The notes: a model not told the origin generated them from the letters alone. A stretch of 64,000 nucleotides of DNA from Pluralibacter sp. UBA7423 (GCA_002470465.1 DKMD01000018.1:93151-157150), one strand, 5' to 3'; counted from the stretch's first letter, positions 17,686-28,679 are shown. Numbers and translations: made by a program.

Positions 17686-18495
17686 TTATGATTTACTCAG
17701 CTTCTCTGATTTTTCCATACAGCTGACCATCGCCTCGATCACCGCCGAACGGAAGCCTTTCTCCTCCAGCACGCGCACCGCTTCAATGGTGGTGCCGCCT
17801 GGAGAACAAACCATGTCTTTCAGCTCGCCAGGGTGCATACCGGTTTCCAGCACCATTTTGGCTGAACCCATCACCGCCTGAGCGGCGAATTTGTACGCCT
17901 GTGCGCGCGGCATACCGCCAAGCACGGCCGCATCGGCCATCGCTTCAATAAACATAAACACGTAGGCTGGCGCAGAGCCGCTAACGCCGACGACCGGGTG
18001 GATCATCGGCTCGGCAATCACTTCGGCTTCGCCAAAGCAGCGGAAAATGGTCACCACATCGGCGATGTCTTCGCTGGTCACCAGCGCGTTTGGCGTAATG
18101 GAGGTCATCCCGGCGTTGACCAGCGAAGGGGTGTTTGGCATAGCACGAACAATTTTACGATCGTGACCCAGCGCGCGGGCGAGCTGATCGAGCGTGACGC
18201 CTGCGGCAATAGACACCACCAGCGTCTCCTTATTGAAGCTGGAGGCGACGTCGCTCAGTACCTTGGTCATGATGCCAGGCTTCACGGCGCCGAAGACGAT
18301 ATCGGCGACCTGAGCCACTTCCTGCGCGCTTTGCGCGGCGTTGATACCATATTGATCGTGCAGGGCGGCGACTTTTTCCGGCGACGGCGTGTAGACCCAA
18401 ATCTGTGTGGGCTGCACCTGGCCGCTTGCGATAAGGCCACCGAGGATAGCTTTCCCCATATTGCCGCAGCCGATGAAACCGATCTTCTTCTCCAT
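17686..18495 (-). CDS. proC: Pyrroline-5-carboxylate reductase
   Basis: ProC performs the last step of proline synthesis, reducing pyrroline-5-carboxylate with NAD(P)H in the cytosol. The Rossmann motif is [15 protein letters not shown] at residues 6-20, and the family motif is [18 protein letters not shown] and [13 protein letters not shown] near the C-terminus. Length 269 residues, as in E. coli. GAGGGAGAG precedes the ATG. dgcC (adrA), which lies between psiF and proC in E. coli, is absent. Confidence 0.97.
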   Translation of the reverse strand: MEKKIGFIGCGNMGKAILGGLIASGQVQPTQIWVYTPSPEKVAALHDQYGINAAQSAQEVAQVADIVFGAVKPGIMTKVLSDVASSFNKETLVVSIAAGVTLDQLARALGHDRKIVRAMPNTPSLVNAGMTSITPNALVTSEDIADVVTIFRCFGEAEVIAEPMIHPVVGVSGSAPAYVFMFIEAMADAAVLGGMPRAQAYKFAAQAVMGSAKMVLETGMHPGELKDMVCSPGGTTIEAVRVLEEKGFRSAVIEAMVSCMEKSEKLSKS

Positions 18496-18608
18496 TCTGT
18501 CTCTCCCTCAGCGTTTTTCCGATAATGGTTATTAGCTTATCATCTTGTGGCTTTGCGGGAAGAGTAAAGCAGGCGACAATGCCGCGGTTAACGGATTCAG
18601 GAGTCGAT

Positions 18609-19067
18609 ATGGCAATTTGGGTGGACGCGGATGCGTGTCCGAATGTGATTAAAGAGATCCTGTTTCGCGCGGCGGACAGAACGCAAACGCAGGTCACGCT
18701 GGTGGCGAATCAGAATATCCGTGTGCCGCCGTCGCGGTTTATCCGCTCGCTGCGAGTGCCTTCTGGCTTTGACGTAGCGGATAACGAAATTGTGCGCCAG
18801 TGTCAGCCGGGCGATCTGGTGATCACCGCGGATATTCCACTGGCGGCAGAAGTGCTGGCGAAAGGCGGTGCGGCGCTGAACCCGCGCGGCGAGCGCTACA
18901 GCGAAGCCACCATCCGTGAACGCCTGACGATGCGGGACTTTATGGATACGCTGCGGGCGAGCGGCATCCAGACCGGCGGTCCGGACAGCCTCTCACAGCG
19001 CGATCGCCAGCAGTTTGCCGCTGAGCTCGATAAATGGCTGCTGGCGGTGAAGCGCGGGCAGGCTTAG
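18609..19067 (+). CDS. yaiI: UPF0178 family protein YaiI
   Basis: This 152-residue protein starts [19 protein letters not shown], the family signature, and carries the [13 protein letters not shown] and [15 protein letters not shown] blocks. It has a PIN-like or NYN-like nuclease look (VDADACP), but no activity is established. AGGAG lies before the chosen ATG; an open extension of 28 codons upstream is rejected. It converges on the DUF2076 gene with a four-base overlap. Confidence 0.93.
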   Translation: MAIWVDADACPNVIKEILFRAADRTQTQVTLVANQNIRVPPSRFIRSLRVPSGFDVADNEIVRQCQPGDLVITADIPLAAEVLAKGGAALNPRGERYSEATIRERLTMRDFMDTLRASGIQTGGPDSLSQRDRQQFAAELDKWLLAVKRGQA

Positions 19068-19764
19068 ACCCAGCTGTCGTCGTCGCTGCCGAAATCGTCG
19101 TTATCGAAGTCGTCGGTGCTGAAGCCGGTATTGTTCCAGTCATCATTGCCGCTAGCGGCGAAATCGGTGCCGTCATCCGGCAGGAACTGCGCGTCGCTGG
19201 CCTGCGTCAGGTCATCGGCGGCCGGAGCCGGCGTTTCCTCGATGATGTTGACGATTTCCTGGGGATGCGAGCCCGAAAACATGTTCATCAACATGTTGCC
19301 GAGCACCGCGCCGCCCGCGACGCCTGCGGCTGTCTGCAATGCTCCGGCCATAAAACCGCCGCCGCTGCGCCCTGGTGCGTAATTCTGAGCCTGAGGAGCG
19401 GTATAACCGGTCTGCGGCGGTGCCGTTGGGCGACCATAGTTTTGCGCGCCGGGAATAGGGTCTGCCCCGCGCGACTGAGGCTGACTGCCGCCAAACAGCC
19501 CAGCGAGAAAGCCACCGCTGCTCTGTTTTGTAGCCTGAAGCTGTGCCAGATCGCTTTCCAGCGCCTGAATTCGCTCGTTCAGCTGTTTGATTGCCGCTTC
19601 CTGAATCAGCAGGGTTTGCGCCATGAGTAGGGCGCGGCAGGCTGTGCCTGAACATGTTGCGCAATGATGCGCTCGGCGTTAGCATCGCGCGGTGCGCTTT
19701 GGGTTTCGGCCTGCTGCAGGCGAGAGAAAAGCCCGTCGATCAGCCGTTGTTCTTCGGATTGCAT
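19064..19764 (-). pseudogene. DUF2076 protein, apparently frameshifted
   Basis: Two frames together make one DUF2076 protein. The first part starts at 19764 (MQSEEQRLIDGLFSRLQQAE) after a strong GAGGAG and runs to ...QPAAPY, then stops at 19606. The second part starts MAQTLLIQEAAIKQLN at 19624 and runs to the stop at 19064, with a coiled coil, a GGGF-rich middle, a membrane-like AGGAVLGNM segment and an acidic tail. From memory, intact family members read APYYMAQ straight through; here one base seems missing between APY and the MAQ methionine (about 19625-19632). It may be a true frameshift or a sequencing error. The second ORF alone could be translated from its ATG. Confidence 0.7.
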
Positions 19765-19927
19765 GAGTGACTCCTCAATAGCACGGACACGATAGCGCTT
19801 AGTTTGTCTGAAACCTTCGTGCTGTAAAGGCGAGTAACGTAAAGCTGTGCGGAAATGTGTTACCTTTTGCAGCCGGGCGGGCTTGTCAACAGACGGCCGT
19901 TTCATGTAAGGTTGCCGCAACACTTAA

Positions 19928-19945
19928 TGACACTATTTCTTTACA
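19928..19945. promoter_or_regulatory. Weak TyrR box upstream of aroL
   Basis: TGACAC-N6-TTTACA keeps one perfect half of the TyrR consensus TGTAAA-N6-TTTACA. It lies upstream of the stronger box at 20004, fitting the multiple-box arrangement known for aroL in E. coli. Confidence 0.4.
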
Positions 19946-20003
19946 CTCGCACATTCTCTTCCGACCAATAACCACAACGAAAAGAGAGAGTAGATGTTGC
20001 GTG

Positions 20004-20021
20004 TGTAACTCTATTTTTACA
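20004..20021. promoter_or_regulatory. Strong TyrR box of aroL
   Basis: TGTAAC-N6-TTTACA differs from the TyrR consensus at a single position. It lies 80 bases before aroL, where TyrR represses the gene with tyrosine in E. coli. Confidence 0.75.
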
Positions 20022-20029
20022 CTTACTTG

Positions 20030-20049
20030 CGTACTAGTTTGATGATATT
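20030..20049. promoter_or_regulatory. Putative TrpR operator of aroL
   Basis: The GTACTAGTTTGATGATAT stretch carries the ACTAGTT core of Trp repressor operators. It sits directly after the TyrR box. In E. coli aroL is controlled by both TyrR and TrpR. Confidence 0.6.
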
Positions 20050-20100
20050 ATCGTCGCTCATGAGCACGGCTCGTAATACCGCCGTACCAGGGGGAACTCA

Positions 20101-20658
20101 GTGATAACACAGCCCATTTTTCTTATCGGCGCCCGCGGCTGCGGTAAAACCACGGTCGGGCAAAAGCTTGCTCAGGCCTGCCAGTTTACTTTCATCGATA
20201 CCGACCAGATCCTGCAACAGCGCGCGCAGCGAAGCATTGCGGATATTGTGGCTGATGAAGGCTGGCCTGCGTTTCGCGCACTTGAAACCCGGACATTACA
20301 GTCGCTGGCGGCATCGCACGCGGTCGTTGCGACCGGTGGCGGCATTATTCTGGCGCCGGTGAACCGGGAGTTTCTGCGTGATAATGGGATCGTGATTTAC
20401 CTGAAAGCGCCCGTATCGGTGCTTGCAGGGCGCCTCGAGCTCTCCCCGGAGGATTCACAGCGCCCGACGCTGACCGGTAAGCCCATCGTTGAAGAAGTGC
20501 GTGAAATTCTCGCCCAACGTGATGCGCTATACGGTGAAACCGCGCACTACGTGGTTGATGCTGCCGGTGAGCCTGTTGAAGTCGTTGCGCAGATTTTGGC
20601 GGTCCTCGCCGCAGATCGCGCACCGGTCCAGCCATTAAAGTCAGCAACTGCTGGCTAA
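20101..20658 (+). CDS. aroL: Shikimate kinase II
   Basis: AroL phosphorylates shikimate on the way to chorismate. The P-loop GARGCGKTT (residues 10-18), the shikimate-binding DTDQ and FRALETR, and the GGGIIL motif are visible. It starts with GTG after AGGGGGAACTCA; the length of 185 residues is slightly above E. coli AroL because of a longer C-terminus. yaiA and aroM follow, as in E. coli. Confidence 0.95.
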   Translation: MITQPIFLIGARGCGKTTVGQKLAQACQFTFIDTDQILQQRAQRSIADIVADEGWPAFRALETRTLQSLAASHAVVATGGGIILAPVNREFLRDNGIVIYLKAPVSVLAGRLELSPEDSQRPTLTGKPIVEEVREILAQRDALYGETAHYVVDAAGEPVEVVAQILAVLAADRAPVQPLKSATAG

Positions 20659-20697
20659 CGCCTATACTTAAAGCTCTGAACCTAAAGAGGAAGAGCT

Positions 20698-20889
20698 ATG
20701 CCGTCCAATCCCCCGTATCCACGTAAAGCCCGTATTGTCACCGTCGAGAAAGGTGAGCCGGGTCAGTCGGTGACCTGGTATGAGCTGCGGGCCGATCACC
20801 CTAAACCCGACTCATTGATTAGCGAACATTCAACTCAGGCGGAAGCGCTCGATGCCAAACGGCGTTACGAAGATCCAGGCAAGTCATAA
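20698..20889 (+). CDS. yaiA: Small protein YaiA
   Basis: This 63-residue soluble protein matches E. coli YaiA throughout ([20 protein letters not shown]). AAAGAGGAAG precedes the ATG. It follows aroL by 39 bases and is probably in the same transcript. Function unknown. Confidence 0.93.
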   Translation: MPSNPPYPRKARIVTVEKGEPGQSVTWYELRADHPKPDSLISEHSTQAEALDAKRRYEDPGKS

Positions 20890-21022
20890 TTTGCACAAAA
20901 GCGTTGCGCAACGCCCGCCCAATGCGGGCGTAAATCACACTATTTAGCTAAACATTGATGTTAATAAAAAGTTAATATACAGATAATGCTGGCGTAAACT
21001 GGATCTAACTGGAAACTTTACA

Positions 21023-21068
21023 AACAGTTCTGGAATGAAGCTGCTACGCTTCTGAACGGTTGTTTTTT
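21023..21068 (+). terminator. Terminator-like hairpin between yaiA and aroM
   Basis: AACAGTTC (21023-21030) pairs with GAACGGTT (21054-21061) with one mismatch, and inside it GAAGC (21037-21041) pairs with GCTTC (21048-21052). Six T residues follow at 21063. It could end the aroL-yaiA transcript or form the 3' end of a small RNA from the 130-base AT-rich stretch before it. I see no other gene in 20890-21140. Confidence 0.55.
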
Positions 21069-21140
21069 AGCCATCCAGGGGGCTGTCAGCAGCAGTAAGC
21101 CTGTATCGAAGCTGTGGTGTTGTAATAAAAGGGTCATAAC

Positions 21141-21818
21141 ATGAGTGCGACTTTGGCCATTCTTACCATCGGTGTGGTTCCGTTGCGTGAGGTGTTGCCG
21201 CTACTAACGGAGCACATCAGGGAAGATCAAATAACCCATGTCAGTCTGCTGGGTAAAATGACGCGTGAAGCGGTCATGGAAGAGTACGCCGCAAGCCCCG
21301 GCGAAGAGGTGCTGATTACTCTTCTCAATGATAATCAGCTGGCTGAAGTGTCTCGCGCGAAGGTTGAACGCGATCTGCAGTCGGTGGTGGAGGTTCTGGA
21401 TAATCAGGATTATGACGTTATCCTGCTGATGAGCACCGCGCCGATCGGCGGTCTCGTTGCCCGCAATGCCATTCTTATCGAACCCCAGCGTATTATTCCG
21501 CCTTTGGTTGGCTCCATTGTCGACGGTCATCAGGTCGGCGTCATCGTGCCCATTCCTGAGCTGATGAACACCCAGCGCAGCAAATGGCAGGCGTTACAGA
21601 ATGCGCCACATTACGCGCTCGCCAACCCTGTTCATGGCACAAGCGACGAGCTTATCGCCGCCGGACAGCAGCTGATTGGCCTTGGCGCGGATGTGCTGGT
21701 GCTCGACTGCCTCGGCTTCCATCAACGGCACCGCGACCTGCTGCAGAAAGCGCTTGATGTGCCGGTTTTGCTGTCGAATGTGCTGGTGGCAAGGCTTGCG
21801 GCGGAACTGCTGGTCTGA
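21141..21818 (+). CDS. aroM: AroM family protein
   Basis: This 225-residue protein matches AroM, a member of an Asp/Glu racemase-like fold family ([35 protein letters not shown]). In E. coli it belongs to the aroL transcription unit and is controlled by TyrR; no enzymatic role is established. Here a terminator-like hairpin separates it from yaiA. Confidence 0.94.
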   Translation: MSATLAILTIGVVPLREVLPLLTEHIREDQITHVSLLGKMTREAVMEEYAASPGEEVLITLLNDNQLAEVSRAKVERDLQSVVEVLDNQDYDVILLMSTAPIGGLVARNAILIEPQRIIPPLVGSIVDGHQVGVIVPIPELMNTQRSKWQALQNAPHYALANPVHGTSDELIAAGQQLIGLGADVLVLDCLGFHQRHRDLLQKALDVPVLLSNVLVARLAAELLV

Positions 21819-21830
21819 ACTGATTTTTTT

Positions 21831-21852
21831 GCGTGACAGCCTGCTGTCACGC
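21831..21852. other. Perfect palindrome between aroM and ppnP
   Basis: GCGTGACAGC (21831-21840) and GCTGTCACGC (21843-21852) are perfect ten-base arms with only two bases between. It is preceded, not followed, by a T-run, so it is not a plus-strand intrinsic terminator. It could be an operator for ppnP or a transcript-end hairpin. Confidence 0.5.
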
Positions 21853-21900
21853 CCCCTATATTGGATTGGTACACAACAACGACACCAATAAGGGCCAGTT

Positions 21901-22185
21901 ATGCTCCAAAGCAATGAATACTTTGACGGGAAAGTGAAGTCCATCGGGTTTACCAGCAGCAGTACTGGTCGTGCCAGCGTTGGCGTGATGCTGGAAGGGG
22001 AATATACGTTTGGTACGGCGCAGCCTGAAGAAATGACCGTCGTGAGCGGAGCGCTGCACGTGCTGCTGCCGGGTGAAACAGAGTGGAAAACCTATGCCGC
22101 CGGCCAGGTGTTTAACGTGCCGGGCCACAGCGAGTTCCATCTTCAGGTCGCTGAACCGACCTCTTATCTTTGCCGCTACCTGTAA
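21901..22185 (+). CDS. ppnP: Pyrimidine/purine nucleoside phosphorylase
   Basis: PpnP (YaiE) is a small cupin-fold enzyme that cleaves diverse nucleosides with phosphate to base and ribose 1-phosphate. The 94-residue protein matches E. coli PpnP ([30 protein letters not shown]). It is followed by a hairpin separating it from the convergent rdgC. Confidence 0.94.
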   Translation: MLQSNEYFDGKVKSIGFTSSSTGRASVGVMLEGEYTFGTAQPEEMTVVSGALHVLLPGETEWKTYAAGQVFNVPGHSEFHLQVAEPTSYLCRYL

Positions 22186-22205
22186 TCTCTTTATTGAAGT
22201 AATGC

Positions 22206-22229
22206 GCCTTCCTGTCTGCACAGGAAGGC
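22206..22229. terminator. Hairpin between convergent ppnP and rdgC
   Basis: GCCTTCCTGT (22206-22215) and ACAGGAAGGC (22220-22229) form a perfect ten-base stem with a four-base loop, placed to serve both genes. T-tracts are weak. Confidence 0.6.
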
Positions 22230-22235
22230 ATTCGC

Positions 22236-23147
22236 TTAACGCTGGGCTTCGCCGCCCAGACCTTCCACCAGTTGCGCAACCAGCGCCGCCAGCTCTCCGG
22301 TCATCAGAATAAAGTCGGCGTCAAAGCGCTGATCGTAGTTTTCCCGCTCAATATCCTGGTTTTGATCGCGCAGTTCATCGCAGAACTTCAGACGCTTGAT
22401 GGAGGCGTCGTCGCAAATCATAAACTGGATGCGCTGCTGCCAGTCGAGTGCGAGTTTGGTCACCACTTTTCCGGCTTCGATATGCACCGCGATCTCATCG
22501 CTGACCAGATCCTGCTTCTTCGCACGGATCACGCCGCCGTCTTCGAGGATCGCTTTTAGCTCTGCTTCATCGAGCAGCTGGAAGCCCTGCGCCACGTTGC
22601 CGGAGCGTACCCACTCGGTGAGCGTCAGCTCAATCGGATTTTCCAGCGCCAGCGGCACTACCGGCAGTGAGCCGAGGGTTTTACGCAGCAGGGCGAGGGT
22701 ATCTTCGCCTTTTTTCGCGCTGGCGCAGTCGACCATGATCAGGCCGTTGACGGTATCGATCCACAGCATCGTCTGGCTGAAGCGGCTGAAGGCGCGAGGC
22801 AACAGCGAGTGCAGTACTTCGTCCTTCAAGGAGTCTTTTTCAGTTTTCTTGAGCTTGCGGCCCTGATCGGCCTCGAGCTTGAGGATTTTCGCTTCCAGCG
22901 CCTGCTTCACAACCGGAGCGGGCAGGATTTTTTGTTCATTGCGGGCGCAGATCAGGATCTGACCATTGGCTTCGTGGGTGAAAGCATCACTGTGTGAACC
23001 CATCGGCGGAACCCAGCCGGTTTTGGCCATGTCCTGGCTGCCGCAGGGCGTGAATGCCAGCGCGGCCAGCTGTTTTTCCATCTCATCGGCACGCAGAGAA
23101 ATGTCGCGGCTAAGACGGTAAACCATTAAATTTTTGAACCACAGCAT
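22236..23147 (-). CDS. rdgC: Recombination-associated protein RdgC
   Basis: RdgC is a nucleoid-associated ring protein that binds double-stranded DNA and restrains RecA. The start is set at [14 protein letters not shown], giving 303 residues as in E. coli; the 13 extra upstream codons are rejected. It is divergent from mak. Confidence 0.96.
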   Translation of the reverse strand: MLWFKNLMVYRLSRDISLRADEMEKQLAALAFTPCGSQDMAKTGWVPPMGSHSDAFTHEANGQILICARNEQKILPAPVVKQALEAKILKLEADQGRKLKKTEKDSLKDEVLHSLLPRAFSRFSQTMLWIDTVNGLIMVDCASAKKGEDTLALLRKTLGSLPVVPLALENPIELTLTEWVRSGNVAQGFQLLDEAELKAILEDGGVIRAKKQDLVSDEIAVHIEAGKVVTKLALDWQQRIQFMICDDASIKRLKFCDELRDQNQDIERENYDQRFDADFILMTGELAALVAQLVEGLGGEAQR

Positions 23148-23240
23148 GATAATTTCCACGGGGTTAACGTTAAATTCAGCGGGCATGATAGCGAATTGTC
23201 ACTATGCTTGCATTGTTAATCAGGCACCGGGGAGGCATCT

Positions 23241-24146
23241 GTGCGTATAGGAATAGATTTGGGTGGAACGAAGACTGAAGTCATTGCGCTCAGCGATCGG
23301 GGGGAGCAACTGTTCCGTCATCGCCAGCCTACGCCGCGTGACGACTATCGGCAGACGATTGAAACTATTGCCACGCTGGTCGCAATGGCCGAAAAAGAAA
23401 CCGGGCAAACCGGGACGGTGGGGATGGGCATTCCGGGTTCGATTTCGCCGTATACCGGCGTGGTCAAAAACGCCAACTCGACCTGGCTTAACGGCCAGCT
23501 TTTCGACAAGGATCTGAGTCAGCGTCTGAATCGTGAAGTGCGGCTGGCCAACGACGCTAACTGTCTGGCGGTTTCGGAAGCTATCGACGGCGCGGCTGCC
23601 GGGGCTCAAACCGTGTTTGCGGTGATTATCGGTACAGGCTGCGGCGCTGGCGTGGCGCTGGGTGGCAGGGCGCATATTGGCGGCAATGGTACGGCGGGTG
23701 AATGGGGCCATAATCCGCTGCCGTGGATGGATGAGGACGAGCTGCGCTACCGCGCTGAAGTGCCATGCTACTGCGGCAAGCAGGGCTGCATCGAAACGTT
23801 TATCTCCGGCACCGGGTTTGCTACTGATTACCATCGCTTAAGCGGCAGCCTGCTCAAAGGGAATGAGATCATGCGTCTTGTGGAAGAACAGGATGCCGTT
23901 GCAGAGCTGGCGCTCAGCCGCTACGAGCTGCGTCTGGCGAAATCGCTGGCGCACGTGGTTAATATTCTGGATCCGGACGTCATTGTACTGGGCGGCGGCA
24001 TGAGCAATGTGGAGCGACTGTACAAAACAGTGCCGGATTTAGTGAAGCACTTCGTTTTTGGCGGCGAATGTGAAACCCCGATTCGCAAGGCATTGCACGG
24101 CGACTCAAGCGGCGTGCGCGGTGCGGCGTGGCTGTGGCCTTTGTAA
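23241..24146 (+). CDS. mak: Fructokinase (ROK family)
   Basis: Mak phosphorylates fructose, mannose and some other free sugars in the cytosol. It shows the ROK phosphate-binding motif DLGGTKTE, the [11 protein letters not shown] metal-site histidine and the zinc motif [10 protein letters not shown]. The start is GTG after GGGGAGG. In E. coli araJ separates mak from sbcC; here it is absent and a REP pair fills the gap. Confidence 0.95.
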   Translation: MRIGIDLGGTKTEVIALSDRGEQLFRHRQPTPRDDYRQTIETIATLVAMAEKETGQTGTVGMGIPGSISPYTGVVKNANSTWLNGQLFDKDLSQRLNREVRLANDANCLAVSEAIDGAAAGAQTVFAVIIGTGCGAGVALGGRAHIGGNGTAGEWGHNPLPWMDEDELRYRAEVPCYCGKQGCIETFISGTGFATDYHRLSGSLLKGNEIMRLVEEQDAVAELALSRYELRLAKSLAHVVNILDPDVIVLGGGMSNVERLYKTVPDLVKHFVFGGECETPIRKALHGDSSGVRGAAWLWPL

Positions 24147-24156
24147 TTTCGTTATG

Positions 24157-24232
24157 TGCCCGGTGGCGGCTGCGCCTTACCGGGCCTACTTTTCGTTGCG
24201 TAGGCCTGCGCAAGCGTAGCGCCGCCAGGCAT
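24157..24232. repeat. REP pair (BIME)
   Basis: Two REP-like palindromes, GCCCGGTGGCGGCTGCG...CCGGGC and GTAGGCCTGCGCAAGCG...CGCCAGGC, lie tail to tail between the convergent mak and sbcC. Confidence 0.7.
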
Positions 24233-24242
24233 TGTCACGATA

Positions 24243-27200
24243 TCATTCCACTGCAAACACCTTATCCAGCCTGCTATAGCCCAGCCCATTAATTTTCTTC
24301 ACTTTAATCTGCACCGGGATCCGCTCCTTCATCGCCTCGACGTGGCTTATCACACCGATCACTTTCCCGCTGGCGTTCAGGGCGTCGAGCGCATCCAGCG
24401 CGGTATCCAGCGTTTCACTGTCGAGCGTGCCAAAGCCTTCGTCAAGGAACAGCGAATCAATGCGAGTCTTGTGGCTGACCAGATCCGAGAGCGCCAGCGC
24501 CAGCGCGAGGCTCACGAGGAAACTTTCCCCACCGGAAAGCGTGCGGGTATCACGTACGGCATCGGCCTGCCAGGTGTCCATCACTTCCAGCTCAAGCGCT
24601 TCGCTGGCCTTGCGTTTGAGCAGATATCGCCCGTGCAGGCGGCTGAGCTGCTCGTTCGCCAGCCACACCAGATTATCCAGCGTCAGGCCCTGAGCGAATT
24701 TGCGGAACTTATCGCCTTCCTTCGAGCCGATAAGCTGGTTCAGCCAGCCCCAGTCTTCGAGGGTTTGCGCGGCGGCATCGATGCGTGTCATCAACGCCTG
24801 TTGCTGCTGGCGGTTATCGGCGTCCTGCTTTAGCTGCTGATGAATCTGGCCCTGCGCGGCGCTGTTGTCCCGCAGCTGCTGCGCCAGCTGAGCTAACGCG
24901 GCCTGCACCTGCTCGCGGGTGTGCGCTGGCGGTAAATCTTCCGGGCGCTGCTGCTGGTGCGCCGCCAGCGTGGTTTGCGCCTGAGCGGCCAGCGCTTGCT
25001 GCTGCGTGAGCTGGCTTTCAAGCTGCTGCTTTAGCTGCTCCAGGCGTTGTTGCGTCTCGTCGTCGAGCAGGGCGGCAAGGAAGGCCGGCTGGTCTGCAAA
25101 CGGGCTGGCAGCCAGCGCATCGTCGAAGGCTTTCTGTGCGAGCAGAAGCCGTTCACGCGCCTGCGTTTCCTGCTGCTGTAGCGTCTGCCGCTGGCTTTCC
25201 AGCGAAACGCAGTCGTGGTGAACCTGCTGCCAGCCGTCAAGCGTAGCTGTGCCCGATGTTTCTTGCCCGGAAACAGGCGGCAGGGTGTCCAGCAAAGGCT
25301 GAAGAAGGGACAGTTCATGTGCGACGGTTTGCTGGCGCTCGCTCTGCTTTTGCCACTGCTGGCTTTCCGTTTCGCGTGAGGCCAGCCATGCGGCTCCTTC
25401 GCCTTGTGAGGGTAACGTCAGGCTAAATGCGGCGAGGGCTTCGCTCAGCTCCGCGAGTCGCGCTTTCGCTTCCTGTTCACGAGCCCGGCGCTCGGCGTTC
25501 AGCGCCTGAATTTGCCGCTCCAGCGCCAGCCGCTGCCCGTGCTGATACAACTGCTGCCCGAGATTCTCCTGTTCGTTAAGCCAGCCGCTGACATCCTCGT
25601 CCGGCGTTAAGGTGATTTGCAGCCCGTCAACGGTGGCTTTCCACCGTGAGGTGAGCGCTTGCTCCTGTTCGGCGATCGACTGTAGCTCGCTTTGTTCGGC
25701 CTGTTGCTGCTTCTGTTGTGCATCAAGCTCACCCTTGAGGCTGGCGCCGAGTTCACGAATCTGGTTGACCTCTTTTTCCAGCGCGTCGCGGCGGGCTTCG
25801 TTCACGCCTGGCCTGAGCGCCTGATATTCCGCCACCGCCGGATGCTCCACCGATCCGCAAAGCGGGCAAGGGGCACCGGGTTGCAGACGGGCGCGTTCGG
25901 CAGTGAGGTCGGCAATGATTTTTTCCTGCTCGCACAACGTTCTGACGTCATTGAACTGCTGGAGCTTCTCTTTGTATTGCTGGCGACGCGCGGCGAGCTC
26001 CGCTTCGCCTTTTTCCAGCGCCTGCTGGCGCTGGGCCAACAGAGGGAGTAGCTGCTGGCGCCGCTTGCTGAGCGGCTGAAACTGCCCTTGCAGCGTGTTC
26101 AGCTGCTGACGAAGGGGCCTCAGGCGCTGATGCTGTTCGAGCGCAGCGGCCACGGCGGCCTCATCCAGCGTCAATGTGGACGGCGGCAGGGCATCACGCT
26201 GACGGGCGAGCTCGTTCTCACGCTGAGTCAGCTCTTGCAGATGTATGGCATCGCGCTCCTGTTGGCTAAAGGCCGCGCGCCAGCCAGTCAGTTCGCTCGA
26301 CCAGTGGCGGAAGCGCGCGTTTTCGGTAAGCCACGCTGAGAGTACCTTTTGCTGGCCGGTGAGCTCCTCGTGCTGGCGTTCGGCGCTCAGGCGTAACCGC
26401 CCGCGCTGTGTGAGCTGAGCCTGTAAGCGAGTATTCACTTCTTCAATTTTTTGCTGCGTTTGCGTCAGCGACGCCTGATCGTCCTGAAAGCGCAGCCACA
26501 GCGGGCGCAGCCTGTCGGCGGGCTGTGCCAGGGCGAGGGCTTCCAGCCGCGGCCGGGCGGCGTTTAATGCATCCTGTGCCGCGGCGAGCGCTGTCTGTGA
26601 GCGAAGCTGTGCGTCCTGCATTTCCGCTTCGCGCGTTAGCCACTGCTGCCAGAGCTGGACGCGCTGCTGCTCCGCCTGGTGCTGTTTCTCCTCGTCAGTA
26701 AGCGCCTGCAAACGTTGCTGCAGCGCCTGCTGCTGCTCTTCCGTCAGTAAAATCATACCGGAAGCCTGCGCCTGGCATTTTTCCAGTTCGGTTTTGGCTT
26801 CTTTATGTTTCTCAAATACTCTCGCCGAAATCTGGCCATAAATTTCGGTGCCGGTCAGCTCTTCCAGCAGCTCAGCACGCTCTTTCGGCTTGGCATTGAG
26901 GAAAGCGGCAAACTGGCCCTGGGAGAGCATCATGGAGCGGGTGAAGCGGCCATAGTCGAGACCGGTGAGTGAGGCGGTCAACTCCAGCTTATCTTTGACT
27001 TTTTCTGCCAGAATTTTGCCGTCTTCACAGCGGGCCAGCTCCACGCGCGGGGCCTGGAGATTGCCGTCTGGCTGATTTCTGGCGCGGTTCTGGCTCCAGA
27101 AGGCGCGATAGGCCACGCCTTTCACTTCAAACTCCACTTCCGCGAGGCACTCGGCGGTATCGCGGGTCATCAGGTCGTTTTGCGACTGCGACAGCGTACT

Positions 27201-27383
27201 GAGGCGCGGCGTTTCGTGGTACAGCGCAAGGCAAATGGCATCCAGCAGCGTGGTTTTGCCCGCGCCCGTTGGCCCGGTAATCGCGAACAGGCCGTTGCTG
27301 GCAAACGGTTCAGCGGTGAAATCAATCTTCCATTCGCCCTTCAGCGAATTGAGGTTTTTCAGCCGCAGGCTCAGGATTTTCAT
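24243..27383 (-). CDS. sbcC: Exonuclease subunit SbcC
   Basis: SbcC is the SMC/Rad50-like ATPase that, with SbcD, opens DNA hairpins and removes protein-blocked ends. The N-terminal Walker A is [14 protein letters not shown], a long coiled coil fills most of the 1,046 residues, the zinc hook CPLC lies near residue 505, and the C-terminal signature [15 protein letters not shown] and Walker [13 protein letters not shown] close the ATPase. Its start overlaps the sbcD stop by four bases. Confidence 0.96.
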   Translation of the reverse strand: MKILSLRLKNLNSLKGEWKIDFTAEPFASNGLFAITGPTGAGKTTLLDAICLALYHETPRLSTLSQSQNDLMTRDTAECLAEVEFEVKGVAYRAFWSQNRARNQPDGNLQAPRVELARCEDGKILAEKVKDKLELTASLTGLDYGRFTRSMMLSQGQFAAFLNAKPKERAELLEELTGTEIYGQISARVFEKHKEAKTELEKCQAQASGMILLTEEQQQALQQRLQALTDEEKQHQAEQQRVQLWQQWLTREAEMQDAQLRSQTALAAAQDALNAARPRLEALALAQPADRLRPLWLRFQDDQASLTQTQQKIEEVNTRLQAQLTQRGRLRLSAERQHEELTGQQKVLSAWLTENARFRHWSSELTGWRAAFSQQERDAIHLQELTQRENELARQRDALPPSTLTLDEAAVAAALEQHQRLRPLRQQLNTLQGQFQPLSKRRQQLLPLLAQRQQALEKGEAELAARRQQYKEKLQQFNDVRTLCEQEKIIADLTAERARLQPGAPCPLCGSVEHPAVAEYQALRPGVNEARRDALEKEVNQIRELGASLKGELDAQQKQQQAEQSELQSIAEQEQALTSRWKATVDGLQITLTPDEDVSGWLNEQENLGQQLYQHGQRLALERQIQALNAERRAREQEAKARLAELSEALAAFSLTLPSQGEGAAWLASRETESQQWQKQSERQQTVAHELSLLQPLLDTLPPVSGQETSGTATLDGWQQVHHDCVSLESQRQTLQQQETQARERLLLAQKAFDDALAASPFADQPAFLAALLDDETQQRLEQLKQQLESQLTQQQALAAQAQTTLAAHQQQRPEDLPPAHTREQVQAALAQLAQQLRDNSAAQGQIHQQLKQDADNRQQQQALMTRIDAAAQTLEDWGWLNQLIGSKEGDKFRKFAQGLTLDNLVWLANEQLSRLHGRYLLKRKASEALELEVMDTWQADAVRDTRTLSGGESFLVSLALALALSDLVSHKTRIDSLFLDEGFGTLDSETLDTALDALDALNASGKVIGVISHVEAMKERIPVQIKVKKINGLGYSRLDKVFAVE

Positions 27384-28582
27384 GGCTGTTCCTCCCCGGA
27401 AAGCTCGCTCAGGGTTTCGGCGAAAAGCTGGTGCAGGCGTTGCTCCTGCGGGGCTTCCAGCGCTTCCAGCGCCAGACGTCGCTCAAAAACGTCTTCGACT
27501 TTCAGTTCGCTCAGCGTTTCGCGATGCTCGTTTGCCAGGATGCGCTCGCGCTGTTCGCGGCTGCGGCGAACCAGCAATACCTCGACGGGTAAATCATCCG
27601 TCAGTGCCTGAATTTTGCGCTGAATATCGTGCAGATATTCGTCGCTGGTGATTTCGATATCGAGCCACACCGGTGAGGCGGGATCGGCGTCGCGCCACTG
27701 TTCCAGCTGCTGGCTGATGCTGGCGAAATCGCCTTTCAGCACGGCCAGCTTTTGCGTAACGGGCACCTCGAGCGGCTCCACGCTTTCCAGCCTGCCTTCG
27801 CTGAAATGCACCAGGTTGACGGTTTTGGCTTTTCCGGTTTCATCAAAGCTCAGAGAAATCGGCGAGCCGCAGTAGCGAATGTGCTCCGTGCCGCCAATTT
27901 TTTGCGCACGGTGAATGTGGCCCAGCGCGATGTAGTCGACGGGTGGGAAGTTCTGCGCCGGGAAGGCGTCAAGCGTGCCGATATAGATGTCACGCACAGC
28001 GTCACTTTTGCTGGCACCGACGGTGGTCAGATGGCCGCTGGCGATGATTGGCAAAGGGCGCTCGCCCCGCAGTTCGCATGCCTGCTGATACTGCTGCTGA
28101 TAGTAGTCCGTGATCGCCTGTAATAAATGCTGCTGCTTTTCCCCCGCCGACGCACCCGCCTGGCTGACGATAACATCGCGCGGGCGCAGGAACGGAACCG
28201 GGCAGAGAATGGCACCAGGTTCGCCGTCGCGGCGTTTCAGTTCGCAGGGCGGTGTGCCGCTGCCCGCCACCACGAGGGTGTTGAGAAACGCCAGAATATC
28301 GCGGGACTCGTTGAGCGTGGCGACGGAGTCGTGGTTGCCCGCCAGCACCACCAGCTGGCAGCCGGTCTGCTGGAGCTTCACCACAAAGCGGTTGTAAAGT
28401 TCGCGCGCGTAGCTCGGCGGCGAACCGGTGTCGAAGATGTCGCCCGCCACGATAATGGCATCTGCCTCTTGCGCCTCTGCGGTGTTCAGCAGCCAGTCGA
28501 GAAACGCCTCGTGTTCGGCGGCGCGGCTTTTACTGTAAAAGTTCTGGCCAAGGTGCCAGTCAGAGGTATGGAGGATGCGCAT
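27380..28582 (-). CDS. sbcD: Exonuclease subunit SbcD
   Basis: SbcD is the Mre11-like nuclease partner of SbcC. Phosphoesterase motifs are [36 protein letters not shown] and LGHIHRAQ. The start is set at MRILHTSDW (400 residues); a six-codon upstream extension is ignored. It is divergent from phoB, and the two start regions share a 170-base gap. Confidence 0.96.
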   Translation of the reverse strand: MRILHTSDWHLGQNFYSKSRAAEHEAFLDWLLNTAEAQEADAIIVAGDIFDTGSPPSYARELYNRFVVKLQQTGCQLVVLAGNHDSVATLNESRDILAFLNTLVVAGSGTPPCELKRRDGEPGAILCPVPFLRPRDVIVSQAGASAGEKQQHLLQAITDYYQQQYQQACELRGERPLPIIASGHLTTVGASKSDAVRDIYIGTLDAFPAQNFPPVDYIALGHIHRAQKIGGTEHIRYCGSPISLSFDETGKAKTVNLVHFSEGRLESVEPLEVPVTQKLAVLKGDFASISQQLEQWRDADPASPVWLDIEITSDEYLHDIQRKIQALTDDLPVEVLLVRRSREQRERILANEHRETLSELKVEDVFERRLALEALEAPQEQRLHQLFAETLSELSGEEQP

Positions 28583-28679
28583 TAAGGTGGCCTGTGGCAA
28601 AAAAGCGTGACGGCAAGTATAAACGGTTACGGATATCAGGGCGATGACGTGTTTTTCGGTGTCATAATTGAAAAAATCA

